A stretch of DNA of 64,000 nucleotides. It comes from Lomentospora prolificans (lineage: Eukaryota; Ascomycota; Sordariomycetes; Microascales; Microascaceae). Under the pieces are notes generated by a model. That model did not search any database. It saw only the letters and a list, made by a program, of their open reading frames with translations, and had not been told where the DNA came from. The position numbers and the translations under genes are program-made. Where the stretch lies: positions 1,922,001 to 1,986,000 of the forward strand of contig JARFXM010000010.1 in the NCBI GenBank assembly GCA_029532625.1. The letters run 5' to 3'. Shown here piece by piece: positions 23,364 to 33,256 of the stretch. Every line of letters starts with the position of its first letter. The first letter of the stretch is position 1.

Positions 23364-24894
23364 ATGGCGACCATGACGGCTGAGGAGCGTCTTGCTCTCA
23401 TCAAGGAGAACTTGGAGGAGATTCTAAACCCCGAAATCATCGAGTCTATCTTGAAGGAGGGAAGGAGTCCTAAGATCTACTGGGGTATCTGTGACCTTTA
23501 TTGATAGTGTCTACGTGTGGCGCGTTTTCTTCAAAATACTAATATGCGACTGCCTTTACTTGAATTCTAGGAACCGCGACGACAGGAAGGCCGCACTGCG
23601 GTTACTTCGTACCGGCCATCAAAATCGCCCAACTCCTGGCGGCGGGCTGCGAGATGACTATCCTCCTCGCTGATATCCACGGTTTCCTCGATAACCTCAA
23701 GGCTCCTCTCGAACTTGTCGAAAAGCGCGCATTATTCTACAAGCAATCAATCACTGCCATCCTCCAGGCTGTTGGAGTATCGACCGATAAGTTGAAGTTC
23801 GTCTTTGGTAGCGAGTACCAGAAGCGCTCCGACTACGTCATGGACGTTTACCGCATGTGCTCGCTCATTTCCGAACATGACGCCAAGAGGGCGGGTGCCG
23901 AAATTGTCAAGCAGACGGACAATGCGCCGTTGAGCGGTCTTCTCTACCCCATTTTGCAAGTGCTGGACGAGCAGTACTTGGATGTTGATGCGCAGTTTGG
24001 AGGCAAGTCGTTAACTATTCTGGGTTATGTTGAATACTCACGACTAACCTTGGGCAGGTCTCGACCAGAGGAAGCTCTTCATTGCTGCGAAGGACTGGTT
24101 GCCGAAGCTGGGTTATAGGGAGGTAAGGGCGGAAGCAACGGATCAAGTGAGATTCTAACGTAGCTAACCTGGCGCCCATAGCGTGCGCATCTTATGAACC
24201 CCATGGTTCCTGGATTGCAAGGTGGAAAGATGAGTGCTAGTGATCCAAGTAAGGGGCATATCATTAAATCTCCTCGACAAGATCATGCTTTTTACTGACG
24301 TCCGCCTAGACAGCAAGATTGACCTCTTAGACCCTCCGGACGTCGTAGCGAAGAAGATTAAGAAGGCAGAGGCGGCTCCCGGAGTTACCGAGGGCAATGG
24401 TATTCTTGCGTTTGTCGAGTACGTGCTGCTTCCTGCTGCAGGCCTCAAGGGCAAGCGCGAGTTCATCGTGAAGCGCGAGAGGGACGGTCTTGAACCTTTG
24501 GTCTACACCGAGATTTCCAAGATTCATGACGATTACAAGAACGACATTGTATGTCCCCCCCACCAAAAGAAAAAAAAAGAAAAAAAAAGAGTCCGTAAAA
24601 GGCGGACTTAGCTAACCCTTTGCCCTGCAGTTAACTCCACAACTCATCAAGCCTGCCATCACCGAGAGTCTCCAGGCTTTGTTAGCTCCTATCCAAGCTG
24701 CCTTCGCGGCGTCTCCAGAGTGGCAGGACATCACAGCAAAGGCTTACCCTCCGGAGGAGAAGAAGAAGGAGAAAAAGGTCAAGAACAAGGGTACTCGCTA
24801 CCCCGGAGGTGGCGCTCCCCCTGCTGCTGGTGGCGAGGCCTTACCTGTGCGCCTTGCCGATGGCGTGGCACCGACTGACAAGCCGGCTGCGTAG
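23364..24894 (+). CDS. TYS1: Cytoplasmic tyrosyl-tRNA synthetase
   Basis: A class I synthetase that charges tRNA-Tyr, 395 residues, close to the yeast enzyme. Six exons: 23364-23484, 23571-24002, 24058-24122, 24182-24248, 24310-24548, 24631-24894. The HIGH-type motif is PHCGY (48-52), interrupted from the start by intron 1 eight codons earlier; the KMSKS-type motif is KMSAS (222-226). Exon junctions restore conserved runs such as QFGGLDQRKLFIAAK and SASDPNSKIDLL. Intron 2 (24003-24057) has the donor GCAAGT, a GC-AG intron, because no GT donor keeps frame. The C-terminus has a Lys/Glu-rich stretch and an Ala/Pro tail, as in other eukaryotic enzymes. An alternative start three codons downstream (23373) is possible. 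Confidence 0.97.
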
Positions 24895-25997
24895 CAAAAG
24901 GATGGAAAGTAAAATGGTGAAGTGTATATAAAAGGGCATGGCGGTGAGAACTGTATTCGCAGGCATAGAAAATAAAGCCCATGACGCCATCTCCATTTCC
25001 GATAACTGTTCTTGCTGCTAACCCCCAAACATCCCCTTTGCCAACCAAGTCGACCACCAGCTTGCGACGATGATTGTGTGGTGGTCAGTGCTAACAGGAG
25101 GTGATGTTCGGAACACCTGATGAGAAAGGTAAATGGCAGTGGGTGAGATTGAAGGTTACCCAAATTTAAATAGTTGACGGCAAAGCGGAATGATGCCATC
25201 CCATATCATGAGGCTGTTGGTGGTGGGAAGTGTGAGGAAGCCCAGGCAGGGATGCCGAGGATAATTGGCGGTGAATGGAATACACAGGCAGAATTAGGGA
25301 ATACGCCGATGCTGGCGGGCGGGCGGTGAGATCCCACCCAAAACTCCGTGTGGGGACGGGCAAATGACGCACTGTAAAATGGCGCCGGCTGCGCCAGCCA
25401 GGGAGGGACCCGTATGTTTCATCCTGGCTGGCACTCACACTTGCTGGCTGGCCGATCCTGATTACCCGGCTAACACCGATTCTTGCCCCTCACAATATGG
25501 TGTTGTCACTTGTACTGCTGCAGTAGCGCAAGTTTACAAGGTGGCCTCGAGCAAGGCCACTAGGCGGGTGGCGTGCCCATTTTCGAGAGCAAAGGAAGGA
25601 GATAGATTGGCTCGACTGGTCGGATATTTCCCTCGAGTGCTCCCTCAACAAACATCCAGAGCGCTACGGAACCTGGATATGATGATCTGGATGGGCTGGT
25701 CCTGAAAAAAACAAGACACATCGAAAATAGGACCTATTTCTTTATTTTTGGACTGCCGAAAGCAAGCTATTGACTCCTTTCGTCTGTGACCCTGGGCTTG
25801 TTTCACCTGGCAACAGTGCCTTTACGAGTGTCGTCATCGACCAAAACTTAGCCACCTCACGATCCTACCGTTCGCCCACGCCCACGACCACGCCCACGAT
25901 ACTGACTGCCGAGTCACGAAATCGCCATGGCTTGGGAAACCACTCGTCGCCGGCTAGTCCGCGGAGTGAACAGCAAATATATCTACGGTCGCGTTGT
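24895..25997. other. Spacer between TYS1 and the Mpv17 gene
   Basis: 1.1 kb, no supportable gene. The first 90 bases are the TYS1 3' flank. The rest contains several copies of GGCTGG/CCAGCC words (for example 25393-25400, 25424-25432, 25443-25453) and the promoter and leader of the Mpv17-family gene. Confidence 0.5.
24924..24976 (+). terminator. TYS1 3'-end processing signals
   Basis: TATATA at about 30 bases after the stop codon resembles the fungal efficiency element, and AATAAA at 24971-24976 resembles the positioning element. Placement is right for polyadenylation; the cleavage site itself was not determined. Confidence 0.5.
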
Positions 25998-27013
25998 ATG
26001 TTTCGCCCCATGAGGTTCTTTCGCTGGTGCCTGCCCTTGTCCGGGTCGCTCGGGGCTCGGGGAACCAGACCTTTTACTGATGATGGAGTCTCACTACCGT
26101 TAGCCACTCCTACATACGATCGTTCTCTTCATCGAAATCTCCCTCGTCGCACGGCTGACGACTAAATTCAGCGCCTACTATGAAGACCGCCCAGGTTAGT
26201 GTCCGCCCTGCCGGCCGAGCCGAAAAGCCGACTTGATGGATCGAGTGCAAAGCTCTACGCCTCCGGGTTCTAACATTTCGCTTTCCGTAGTCATGACCAT
26301 GATGGTCACCAACGCTATTCTCGGTGGCATGGCCGATACGGTGGCTCAGTTAATCTCGGCCATCAACGCCCGTGGTCCTCTCAAGCCGGGCGGCTTGGCC
26401 AAACACGATCCCCTGGCCATCGAACTCCATGAACTCGATAGGAAAGACGGACTTCTCGGCCATGACTTTGAAAATCGGGGGACGGCGATCGCCTTCGATT
26501 TTGAACGTCTCGTGCGCTTCATGGGTTACGGTTTCGCAATCGCCCCGGCGCAGTTCAAATGGTTTCGATGGTTGGAACTGACATTCCCGATCACGAAGGA
26601 GAGTGCTATGGTGCCCGCTTTGAAGAGGGTTCTGTGCGACCAGCTGCTCTTTGCGCCTATGAGTAAGCGTCGCCAAATTTCTCCCACCCAGGGTAGCCGC
26701 TAATCTCATAATCTAGGCATCCTCGCCTTTTTCGTCGTCATGACTGTCGCAGAGGGAGGTGGTCGACGTGCCATCTCGGCAAAGCTGAGGGATATGTATT
26801 TCCGCACGCTGTTGACTAGTTATATCGTCTGGCCTGCAGTGCAGATTGTCAACTTCCGGCTCATGCCGATTCAGTTGCAACTTGTAATGACTCCTCATGC
26901 CCAACCTCGGCCAAGAAATGAAGCTAACAGATCCGCAGCCCTTTGTCTCCTGCGTTAGCATTGCCTGGACGGCCTACTTGTCTCTCGCCAACTCCTCGGA
27001 CAGCGATATTTAA
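25998..27013 (+). CDS. Mpv17/PMP22-family membrane protein
   Basis: A membrane protein of about 245 residues. Five exons: 25998-26098, 26172-26194 (only 23 nt), 26291-26662, 26717-26883, 26939-27013; all junctions keep phase. The start ATG gives MFRPMRFFRWCLPLSGSLGA, an Arg-rich amphipathic presequence that suggests mitochondria. The tiny exon restores AYYEDRPVMTMMVTNAILGG, the first helix of the family. After it comes an insertion of about 45 residues, then GYGFAIAPAQFKWFRWLE and the C-terminal signature YIVWPAVQIVNFRLMPIQ, with Trp-Pro and Asn-Phe as in the family. The role of family members (mitochondrial or peroxisomal inner-membrane channel or stress protein) is only partly known. Exon 1 and the GTTAGC donor at 26099 are the least certain part; the rest is firm. 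Confidence 0.85.
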
Positions 27014-28013
27014 ACAGAGAAATTTCTCTGTAAACAACAAACGTAGCATTTTCGGCTCCATATTCCCATTTCGTATCCTCCACGGGTTGGTTAGAGGCGT
27101 ACTCGCGGGCGACTGTATTTGTTGTAACAGTACCAACTGGCCTGACCTAGCATTGGCTGGTTAGTATTGGTATCTTTGAGCTTCACTTCGGGTTTCTCTC
27201 GTCTCGGTCGATCGGCTCTGGCGCGGTCTGGCGTTTTGGTTGAGAAAATATATAGGTGCGGGTGCAACCTTGCGTGTACATTTTCGATGGCTGCTTGGAA
27301 CCTGGAAGCATTTGCACTTTCTTGTTTTCCAAGTTAAACTTGTTAGCTGCTTGGGTGAATTAGCAATTATTTCAGATCATATTGGATCTCTATTTTACAT
27401 TGGCGTTGGAAGATTCAAAACTGGGTGTTGGTGGACAATCATGAAGTGCTTCACAAAAAGCGAAGCAAAGTGGGAATTGACAGGTACGCAGCTCTGGAGG
27501 GCAAGTAGCAGTATTTGTAGCCCTCAGGAACTGGCCTAATGGACCCTCTGCGCAACCATCGTGAGGACGAGGACTATTACTGGTACGAGGCACGGCGCCA
27601 TTTCCGCCCCTGAAAAAGGCCAAAACACCAGCCACACCCCGTTTGATTCCGTGGCGCACCGCCCCGGGGAATCTTTGGAACAGCCAGCTGTCCAGAGCTC
27701 CAGGAACTGCCAGCCAGCGCCAAGTCAAGCAGTAAGCATCCCCATTGCCGCGACTGCCACTGTGTCCGCCAGCGCAGCAGCGAATAACCTCGTCTCTTCG
27801 AATTCCATATTGCACCACGCGGATGACCTTGGCGTGTTTTTGTAGCCGATCGACGATATACCTTTCTTGTTTACGAATTAATCCCGACGATTACACTTGC
27901 GAGTTATTCCTAGAATCCAGAATCATCATCCACCTCGTCAAGGGAATCCAAGGTCGAACGGGGGTGCTTGAAGAAAGTCGAACCGGGAAAGAAGAGAACC
28001 ACACGCGCAAAGG
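27014..28013. other. Spacer between the Mpv17 gene and SEC11
   Basis: 1.0 kb without a credible gene. It opens with a perfect 16-base palindrome next to the Mpv17 stop codon. GCCAGCCAGC words occur at 27709 and CAGCCAGCTG at 27681, within 350 bases of the SEC11 start. Confidence 0.5.
27015..27030. repeat. Perfect 16-bp palindrome after the Mpv17 stop codon
   Basis: CAGAGAAATTTCTCTG reads the same on both strands and starts one base after the TAA stop codon. In RNA it could fold only a tight stem; as DNA it could be a dyad binding site. Confidence 0.8.
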
Positions 28014-28687
28014 ATGCTTTCGGCGCTATCGAATCCGAGGCATTTGGCCTCGCAGCTCCTTACCTTTGGCCTCATTCTGTCGTCTGCCTTTATGGTCCGT
28101 TTTCGTTTCCCCGCCGAGTAGATTGCGCCGGAAGCCACTGCTAACATGATGGCGTTGTATAGATGTGGAAGGGCCTCTCCATCGTAACGGACTCTCCTTC
28201 GCCCATCGTCGTCGTCCTCTCTGGCTCCATGGAGCCCGCTTTCCAGCGCGGCGACCTTCTTTTCCTATGGAACCGCAACCTACTTGCCGAGACGGAGGTC
28301 GGAGAGGTGGTGGTTTACAACGTCAAGAATAAGGATATCCCCATCGTACACCGCGTGGTGAGGAAATTCGGAACTGGGTACGTCTGATCTCTCTTTATGT
28401 CTTCTTTTTTTTCTCCTACGCCTTTAATGCAGGATAGAAAAGCAACTAACCGCGACACGTCCAGGCCCCACGCCAAACTCCTCACAAAGGGCGACAACAA
28501 CGTCGGCGACGACACCGAGCTCTACGCCAAGGGTCAGGACTACCTCGAGAGGGAGGACATAATCGGCAGCGTGGTAGGGTACTTCCCCTTCGTGGGCTAC
28601 GTGACCATCCTACTGTCCGAGTATCCCTGGTTGAAGACGGCCATGCTGGGAATCATGGGTCTTGTTGTTGTGCTGCAGAGGGAGTAG
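28014..28687 (+). CDS. SEC11: Signal peptidase complex catalytic subunit Sec11
   Basis: The catalytic serine protease subunit of the ER signal peptidase, 172 residues. Exons 28014-28094, 28163-28377 and 28466-28687. The junctions give the conserved SSAFMMWKGLSI and KFGTGPHAKLLTKGDNN. The catalytic residues are Ser49 (VVLSGSMEPAFQRGD), His90 (IVHRVV) and Asp109 (KGDNN). Hydrophobic segments at about 15-28 (membrane anchor) and near the C-terminus (VGYVTILLSEYPWLKTAML) match the family. Intron 1 uses the unusual donor GTCCGT, but GCTAAC and TATAG follow correctly and homology leaves no other choice. It ends 405 bases from the BRF1 stop codon, in convergent orientation. Confidence 0.96.
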
Positions 28688-29092
28688 AGAGATACCCGCG
28701 GGGGTAGGAGAGGAGTAGGCGGGGGGGTTTTGTGAAGAATGGTCCAAGGATGCGTGGAGGAGGATATAAAAGTGCATGGTGGAGGATGGCAAACGTATCT
28801 TTCTGTATTGATTCACCACGGAGTTTTTTTTTTTTTTTTTTTTTTTTTCAAGGGAAAGCGAATATAAACAATTAAGTGACAAGCTGAGTTTAAACGCAGA
28901 ACCACACATATGGGTATGGGAGTGACACTCTCCAGGTTCAGCTGGCGTCATGACGGCTAAGATTAGAATTGCCAAGGGAATGTCATGATCATACAAGGAC
29001 GTCTTTGTCGTCAATTCTACAGCGGCGACTGCCGGTAATGGTACAAGATGAAGCTGCCCCTGGCTTCAAACGCCCACAAGCGGGCAATGCGA
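28688..29092. other. Convergent spacer, SEC11 and BRF1
   Basis: 405 bases of 3' flank from both genes. It contains ATATAAAAGTGCATGGTGG at 28764-28782, a near copy of a sequence after TYS1, and a T25 tract at 28824-28848. Confidence 0.6.
28824..28848. repeat. Poly(T) tract, 25 bases
   Basis: An uninterrupted run of 25 T between the convergent SEC11 and BRF1 genes. Confidence 0.95.
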
Positions 29093-31411
29093 TTAATATT
29101 CCTCATCCGCGCCGTCATCAGCATCGTCGGCGTCATCATCATACCCCGCCTGGTCCTCATCGTCATATCCACCCTCGTCGATATCCTCATCGTCATCGTC
29201 ACCCCCAATAAGGTCGTCATCGTCGATATCACCAACAACACTCTCAGCGGCCTCAGCACCATCGTCGACCCCAGCTTGGCTACCAGCATAGCTCGTCTTC
29301 GTACTTGTGGCAGTACCAGAAGTGGGAGGGCTAGGCATATCAAAGAGACTTCGGATGGCGTCGTAATTGATACGGGTAGAGAAGGCTCGCTCCTTCATGA
29401 CGTTGACAGCGGCTTCTGCGGCCGTGCTGGCAGGGCTTGTCTGGCCCTCGCCAATACGCGGCTTCTTTCTGCGCCTTCGCGTTGCCTTGGGTTTGTCAGC
29501 CTCGGCCTTCCTACGGAAGACCTTCTCCTGCTGGTTTCGAAGCCAGTCTCGGTTCTCGTTGACCCAGAGTCGTTCCTTTACTAACGACTCTTCGGGAGAG
29601 AGGAGGCAGTACATGACTTCGGGGTCGTTAGCGAATTCATCTTCGCCTACAACTTCAGACATCGAAACCTCTTTCTGGGGTCGCTGTTGGTTGGCCCACA
29701 TGGTGTGTAACTGAGCTCGCTGCTCGGCGTTGCTAAAAGCCATTGCATGCTCCATCGTCTGGGGATCGTTGAAAATCTCGGAGATCTCCTCCTCGAGCAC
29801 ACTCTCATCTCGCTCCCAGGCTTCAGTTACGGGCATGCGGGCCTTCGGAACTCTTGCATTTTTCGCATCGGTGCGGTCATCCGCGGCATTCGCGGTAGTC
29901 GCGGCGTCGTTACTTATGGCTTCTTCCAAAGCATCACCAAACTTTTCGGCAAGCTTTGCCAAAGCGTCGGAGCTGTTGGGATCACCAAGGGCGGGCACAT
30001 CCACGGCAGAGGAGGATGGGAGAGGTGGAACGACAAATCCGTCTGCATCTCGACGGAGATCAGCGGTAGCAGACGGCGTGTTATTGGAACCATTGGCTGG
30101 TGTATCTGGGGCATCGTCGCTGGTGAGACTTGGATCGATTGGAATAGGTTGCTGCCCGTCGATGGCTGGTATTTGGGCGTTTCCTTGGGAAGGGGTCGCT
30201 CGAGCGGAGGAAGGGTTGCCGTCTTCATCATCAAATACAGAATCATCCTCGCCCTCATCTCCACCCTCAACATCAGTCGTCCTTCTCTTCCGTTTCCGGC
30301 TCTTCCCTTTCATCAGCTCTTTATACTCATCGGATTTTCGGTAGAAGGATGGGGGGTCATGTGAGGACTCGAGAAAGTCCTGGGTCAAAAAGTCCTCGAC
30401 CGTCATATTGCTAGATTCGGTAAATTTGAATTCTTCCAGTCGGCTTTGAATAGTGTGATTGGTGACCTTGACGATGTACACAACCTCACGGACGGTACGC
30501 CGGAAATTGTTCATACGAGCCGCCATGAGAAGACACGCACCACAGATACCAGAAGGGCGACGGCCCATAACCATCCAATCTCTGCTCATGCGACGGACAA
30601 GGCGGACAGCATCCTCGGCAACCTTATTTGTCTTTTCATAGAACTCGAGCTTGCTTGCGAATCGGTAAATAAGATCCTCCGGATATACAGGCACCAGACC
30701 GTCGCTACATATGGGAACAGCCCTGTTGAGAGCCTTGAATGCGCGGCCGAGTCGGAAAACGTTGATTTGGGTAAGGTCGGCAAGATCGATGAGCATGATC
30801 TTGCAGGGGGGTTCGTTTCGGCAAGCCGCGTACAGGCAAACAGCGGCAACCATGGGGAGGGTTCGGCCCTGGATAAAGTTGGCCGCAGAGGCCAGCTTGA
30901 ATGCCTGGACGCCGGCAGCTACTAAGGACTCGCTTATGTTGAGCTGATTAGCGAAGCCTTGCATGAGCTGCTTGGCATCTCGGATAGACCGCTCTCTCTC
31001 GTCGGAAGAACCGCCAATGCGGCGAAAGTTGGGACCGAGGCTTCGGACACCTGCCTGGTCGGCACCGATATAGCTACCTTGGACGACAGCAGCACCAGCA
31101 GAAGTCTCGCCAAACTGGATTTCGGAAACAATATTAGAGTCATCGGCGACTCGACCACAACTCCGACAAGTACCATCCACCACGTTAGGACGGGTACAAC
31201 TCTTGTTCGGACACTGGAGACCACCAGAGGGACGGGTAGTAGCGGAGGCGGCGGCAGCAGCAGCAGCAGCTCGTTCGGCTTGGCGTCTCTCTTCGTGCTC
31301 TCGCATCTGGCGGACTGGGTTGGGTCTCTGAAGGGCCTTGGGTCTCATAGACTGACCCTTCTGGGCCCTTTTAGTGGGGGTGATGAAGGACGACATGTCG
31401 AAGGGCTGCAA
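29093..31411 (-). CDS. BRF1: TFIIIB subunit Brf1 (TFIIB-related factor)
   Basis: The RNA polymerase III initiation factor that recruits the enzyme to tRNA and 5S genes; 772 residues in one uninterrupted frame. A zinc ribbon (Cys67, Cys72, Cys82, Cys85) is followed by two cyclin folds (about residues 125-310; AAVCLYAACRNEP in the first, SGICGACLLMAARMN in the second). The C-terminal half is acidic and contains the Brf1-specific TBP-binding segment from DDPEVMYCLLSPEES to RRRRKKPRIGE, then RAFSTRINYDAIRSLFD. Before the ribbon is an extra 60-residue N-terminal stretch with a run of Ala encoded by GCN repeats. A second methionine at residue 6 (31396) may be the true start. The last 60 residues are nearly all Asp and Gly. 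Confidence 0.96.
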   Translation of the reverse strand: MQPFDMSSFITPTKRAQKGQSMRPKALQRPNPVRQMREHEERRQAERAAAAAAAASATTRPSGGLQCPNKSCTRPNVVDGTCRSCGRVADDSNIVSEIQFGETSAGAAVVQGSYIGADQAGVRSLGPNFRRIGGSSDERERSIRDAKQLMQGFANQLNISESLVAAGVQAFKLASAANFIQGRTLPMVAAVCLYAACRNEPPCKIMLIDLADLTQINVFRLGRAFKALNRAVPICSDGLVPVYPEDLIYRFASKLEFYEKTNKVAEDAVRLVRRMSRDWMVMGRRPSGICGACLLMAARMNNFRRTVREVVYIVKVTNHTIQSRLEEFKFTESSNMTVEDFLTQDFLESSHDPPSFYRKSDEYKELMKGKSRKRKRRTTDVEGGDEGEDDSVFDDEDGNPSSARATPSQGNAQIPAIDGQQPIPIDPSLTSDDAPDTPANGSNNTPSATADLRRDADGFVVPPLPSSSAVDVPALGDPNSSDALAKLAEKFGDALEEAISNDAATTANAADDRTDAKNARVPKARMPVTEAWERDESVLEEEISEIFNDPQTMEHAMAFSNAEQRAQLHTMWANQQRPQKEVSMSEVVGEDEFANDPEVMYCLLSPEESLVKERLWVNENRDWLRNQQEKVFRRKAEADKPKATRRRRKKPRIGEGQTSPASTAAEAAVNVMKERAFSTRINYDAIRSLFDMPSPPTSGTATSTKTSYAGSQAGVDDGAEAAESVVGDIDDDDLIGGDDDDEDIDEGGYDDEDQAGYDDDADDADDGADEEY

Positions 31412-32233
31412 TTATGCGATCCGGACGTAGGGGAAGAGAGGCGGGAGATATCAGATTTGCGAGATTAGAGGAGTCGAAACAGCCCCAGCTCGCACCCATT
31501 GACGAGCACGAAGTTACCAAATATGGGCAATGTTAACTGGAGACTATAAGAGTTTGTGTGGCAGGTCAAAGTTTCGGTAGGTTAATTGCTAGGCAGCTGC
31601 TCCCCTCGATCCTCCGCGGACTCGCCAAACACCTTCGCCACAGTCCTGTGGCAGGAGGAATGGAAAAGGTGAATCAGAGGACCATGAGTTTGAATCCGAG
31701 TGAGATCCGGGAACGCGATACGCGGGTCATTCACCAAAGAAAAAAAAAACCGAAAAAAGTCCACTTAGAAGAAAAAAAGGTTGGGGGAGGGGTGGATGGA
31801 TGGATTGAATGCAAGAGGGTATTGGGGAGGCGAGTATTGGCAGAGAAAATGGAATGTGGGGTAGTTTTGCGATTCTTAGGCGGGTTTGGCGTAGCGGTGT
31901 AAAAGTATTGATTTTTGCTGAGAGTGCTTTGCCGCACGTGATTTTCCCAATCTGCCCGTCTGCCTGGCCAAATGACTCAAGCGGAGTGCTGCGGTTCAAT
32001 TCAGGGTGCGTTCTCTTTTGGACTCTCATCAATTGATGGCATATATTAAAGCAGGAACCTGCAGTTGCTTCAGTTACATCAAGCCATCATTATTCGTAAA
32101 CTACGTTTTAGATCTATATTATGATGTATATCCAATGAATTCACGCCCAGATATTTTCAAAATCGGGCGCGAAAGACGAAGAAGAAGAAAAAGAAAAAAA
32201 AAGAATGAATGAAATCTGAGCAGCAGCTGGGGC
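31412..32233. other. BRF1 upstream region and RNase Z-like 3' flank
   Basis: 822 bases between two minus-strand genes. It holds the BRF1 promoter and leader and A-rich runs (31740-31765 and 32190-32210), and no credible gene. Confidence 0.5.
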
Positions 32234-33256
32234 TCAGTCGCAGTCGTCGTCGTCCTCACCGTCGAGTCCATCCACCCATATGACGATATTCTTGGGGGGA
32301 TCTATCATCTCCTTGAAGAACTGCCGCACCTCTTTGTCTTTATACCGTAAACTGAAATGCATCAAAACAAACGTTGTCTTGGGCCACTTGCGTATGATCT
32401 TTTCCAGATCGCTCCAACTTGTATGCTTGGTCTTGATGGCTTGAGACCTATGCTCAGGGTACAAAAAGCTGCACTCCGTGATCACAACGGGGATTTCTTC
32501 ACGCAACCAATCCGGCTCAGCCGCCAGCGTCTCTGCCGTGGTGTCGCCCAGAAACGCAAGGAACGGTGTCGACTGCGGGACTGTGATTTCTATGCCGGCC
32601 TCACGTAGAGCCTTGAGTTCATGACCGGGCAAAGAGCTGTACTCTGGCTTCAGTTTCTGGGCCACGGAACTAAAAACATAGCCGAGACATGGGACGGTAT
32701 GATCACAAGCAAATGCTGTGGCATATATGTTTTTCGTTCGCCTGAGGTGAACAACGTCTCCCGGTCGCAATCCATGTGTCACATGGGTATTCAGCCACGG
32801 CGACTTGCTAGCATCTCCTGTCGATTCTCCATTTTCCGTCCTGGTATCCTGGCCTTCCCCGTCCGATTCGACGCCTTGGCCGTTTGGGTCTTGAGGCCCG
32901 ATGAGCCCGCCCAGGTTCAGAAGAGAATTGGAGAGAATGAACTGGTCAAAAACCTTGGTCATCTCCACCGGGCAAAAGATGTCTGGAGGATCTTCCCGCT
33001 TCACAAAGGCAGGCGCCAGCAAAGTATGGTCATTGTGGCCGTGGGTGAGAAACACGTGCTTGGGCCGGAGCTTGTTCACGCAGAGACCGGCGTCGAGCAG
33101 GAGATTCAGTTGGGGAATAACAAAGGAGGTGTGCCAGGCGGCGCGGGATTTTCCCGTAAGCACATATTGATTGTAAGGTTTTGGGAAACGCCACTCGAGG
33201 ACTTCAGATCGACAAGATTGCGGTAGCGGAGTTGCGAAGGATATGTTATCTGGCAT
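32234..33256 (-). CDS. RNase Z-like metallo-beta-lactamase
   Basis: A single-exon protein of 340 residues with the metallo-beta-lactamase fold. The metal motif is HGHNDH (residues 72-77) after the strand VFLT; further ligands fit THVTHG, FLGDTT and the final LMHFSLRYKDKE, which matches the HFSxRY motif of tRNase Z enzymes. Length is that of a short form, without the duplicated half of the long nuclear/mitochondrial Trz1. Its likely role is 3' endonuclease cleavage of precursor tRNA or another RNA, but the exosite of bacterial RNase Z is not recognised, so substrate is inference. The C-terminus is acidic. It lies downstream of BRF1 on the same strand. Confidence 0.82.
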   Translation of the reverse strand: MPDNISFATPLPQSCRSEVLEWRFPKPYNQYVLTGKSRAAWHTSFVIPQLNLLLDAGLCVNKLRPKHVFLTHGHNDHTLLAPAFVKREDPPDIFCPVEMTKVFDQFILSNSLLNLGGLIGPQDPNGQGVESDGEGQDTRTENGESTGDASKSPWLNTHVTHGLRPGDVVHLRRTKNIYATAFACDHTVPCLGYVFSSVAQKLKPEYSSLPGHELKALREAGIEITVPQSTPFLAFLGDTTAETLAAEPDWLREEIPVVITECSFLYPEHRSQAIKTKHTSWSDLEKIIRKWPKTTFVLMHFSLRYKDKEVRQFFKEMIDPPKNIVIWVDGLDGEDDDDCD

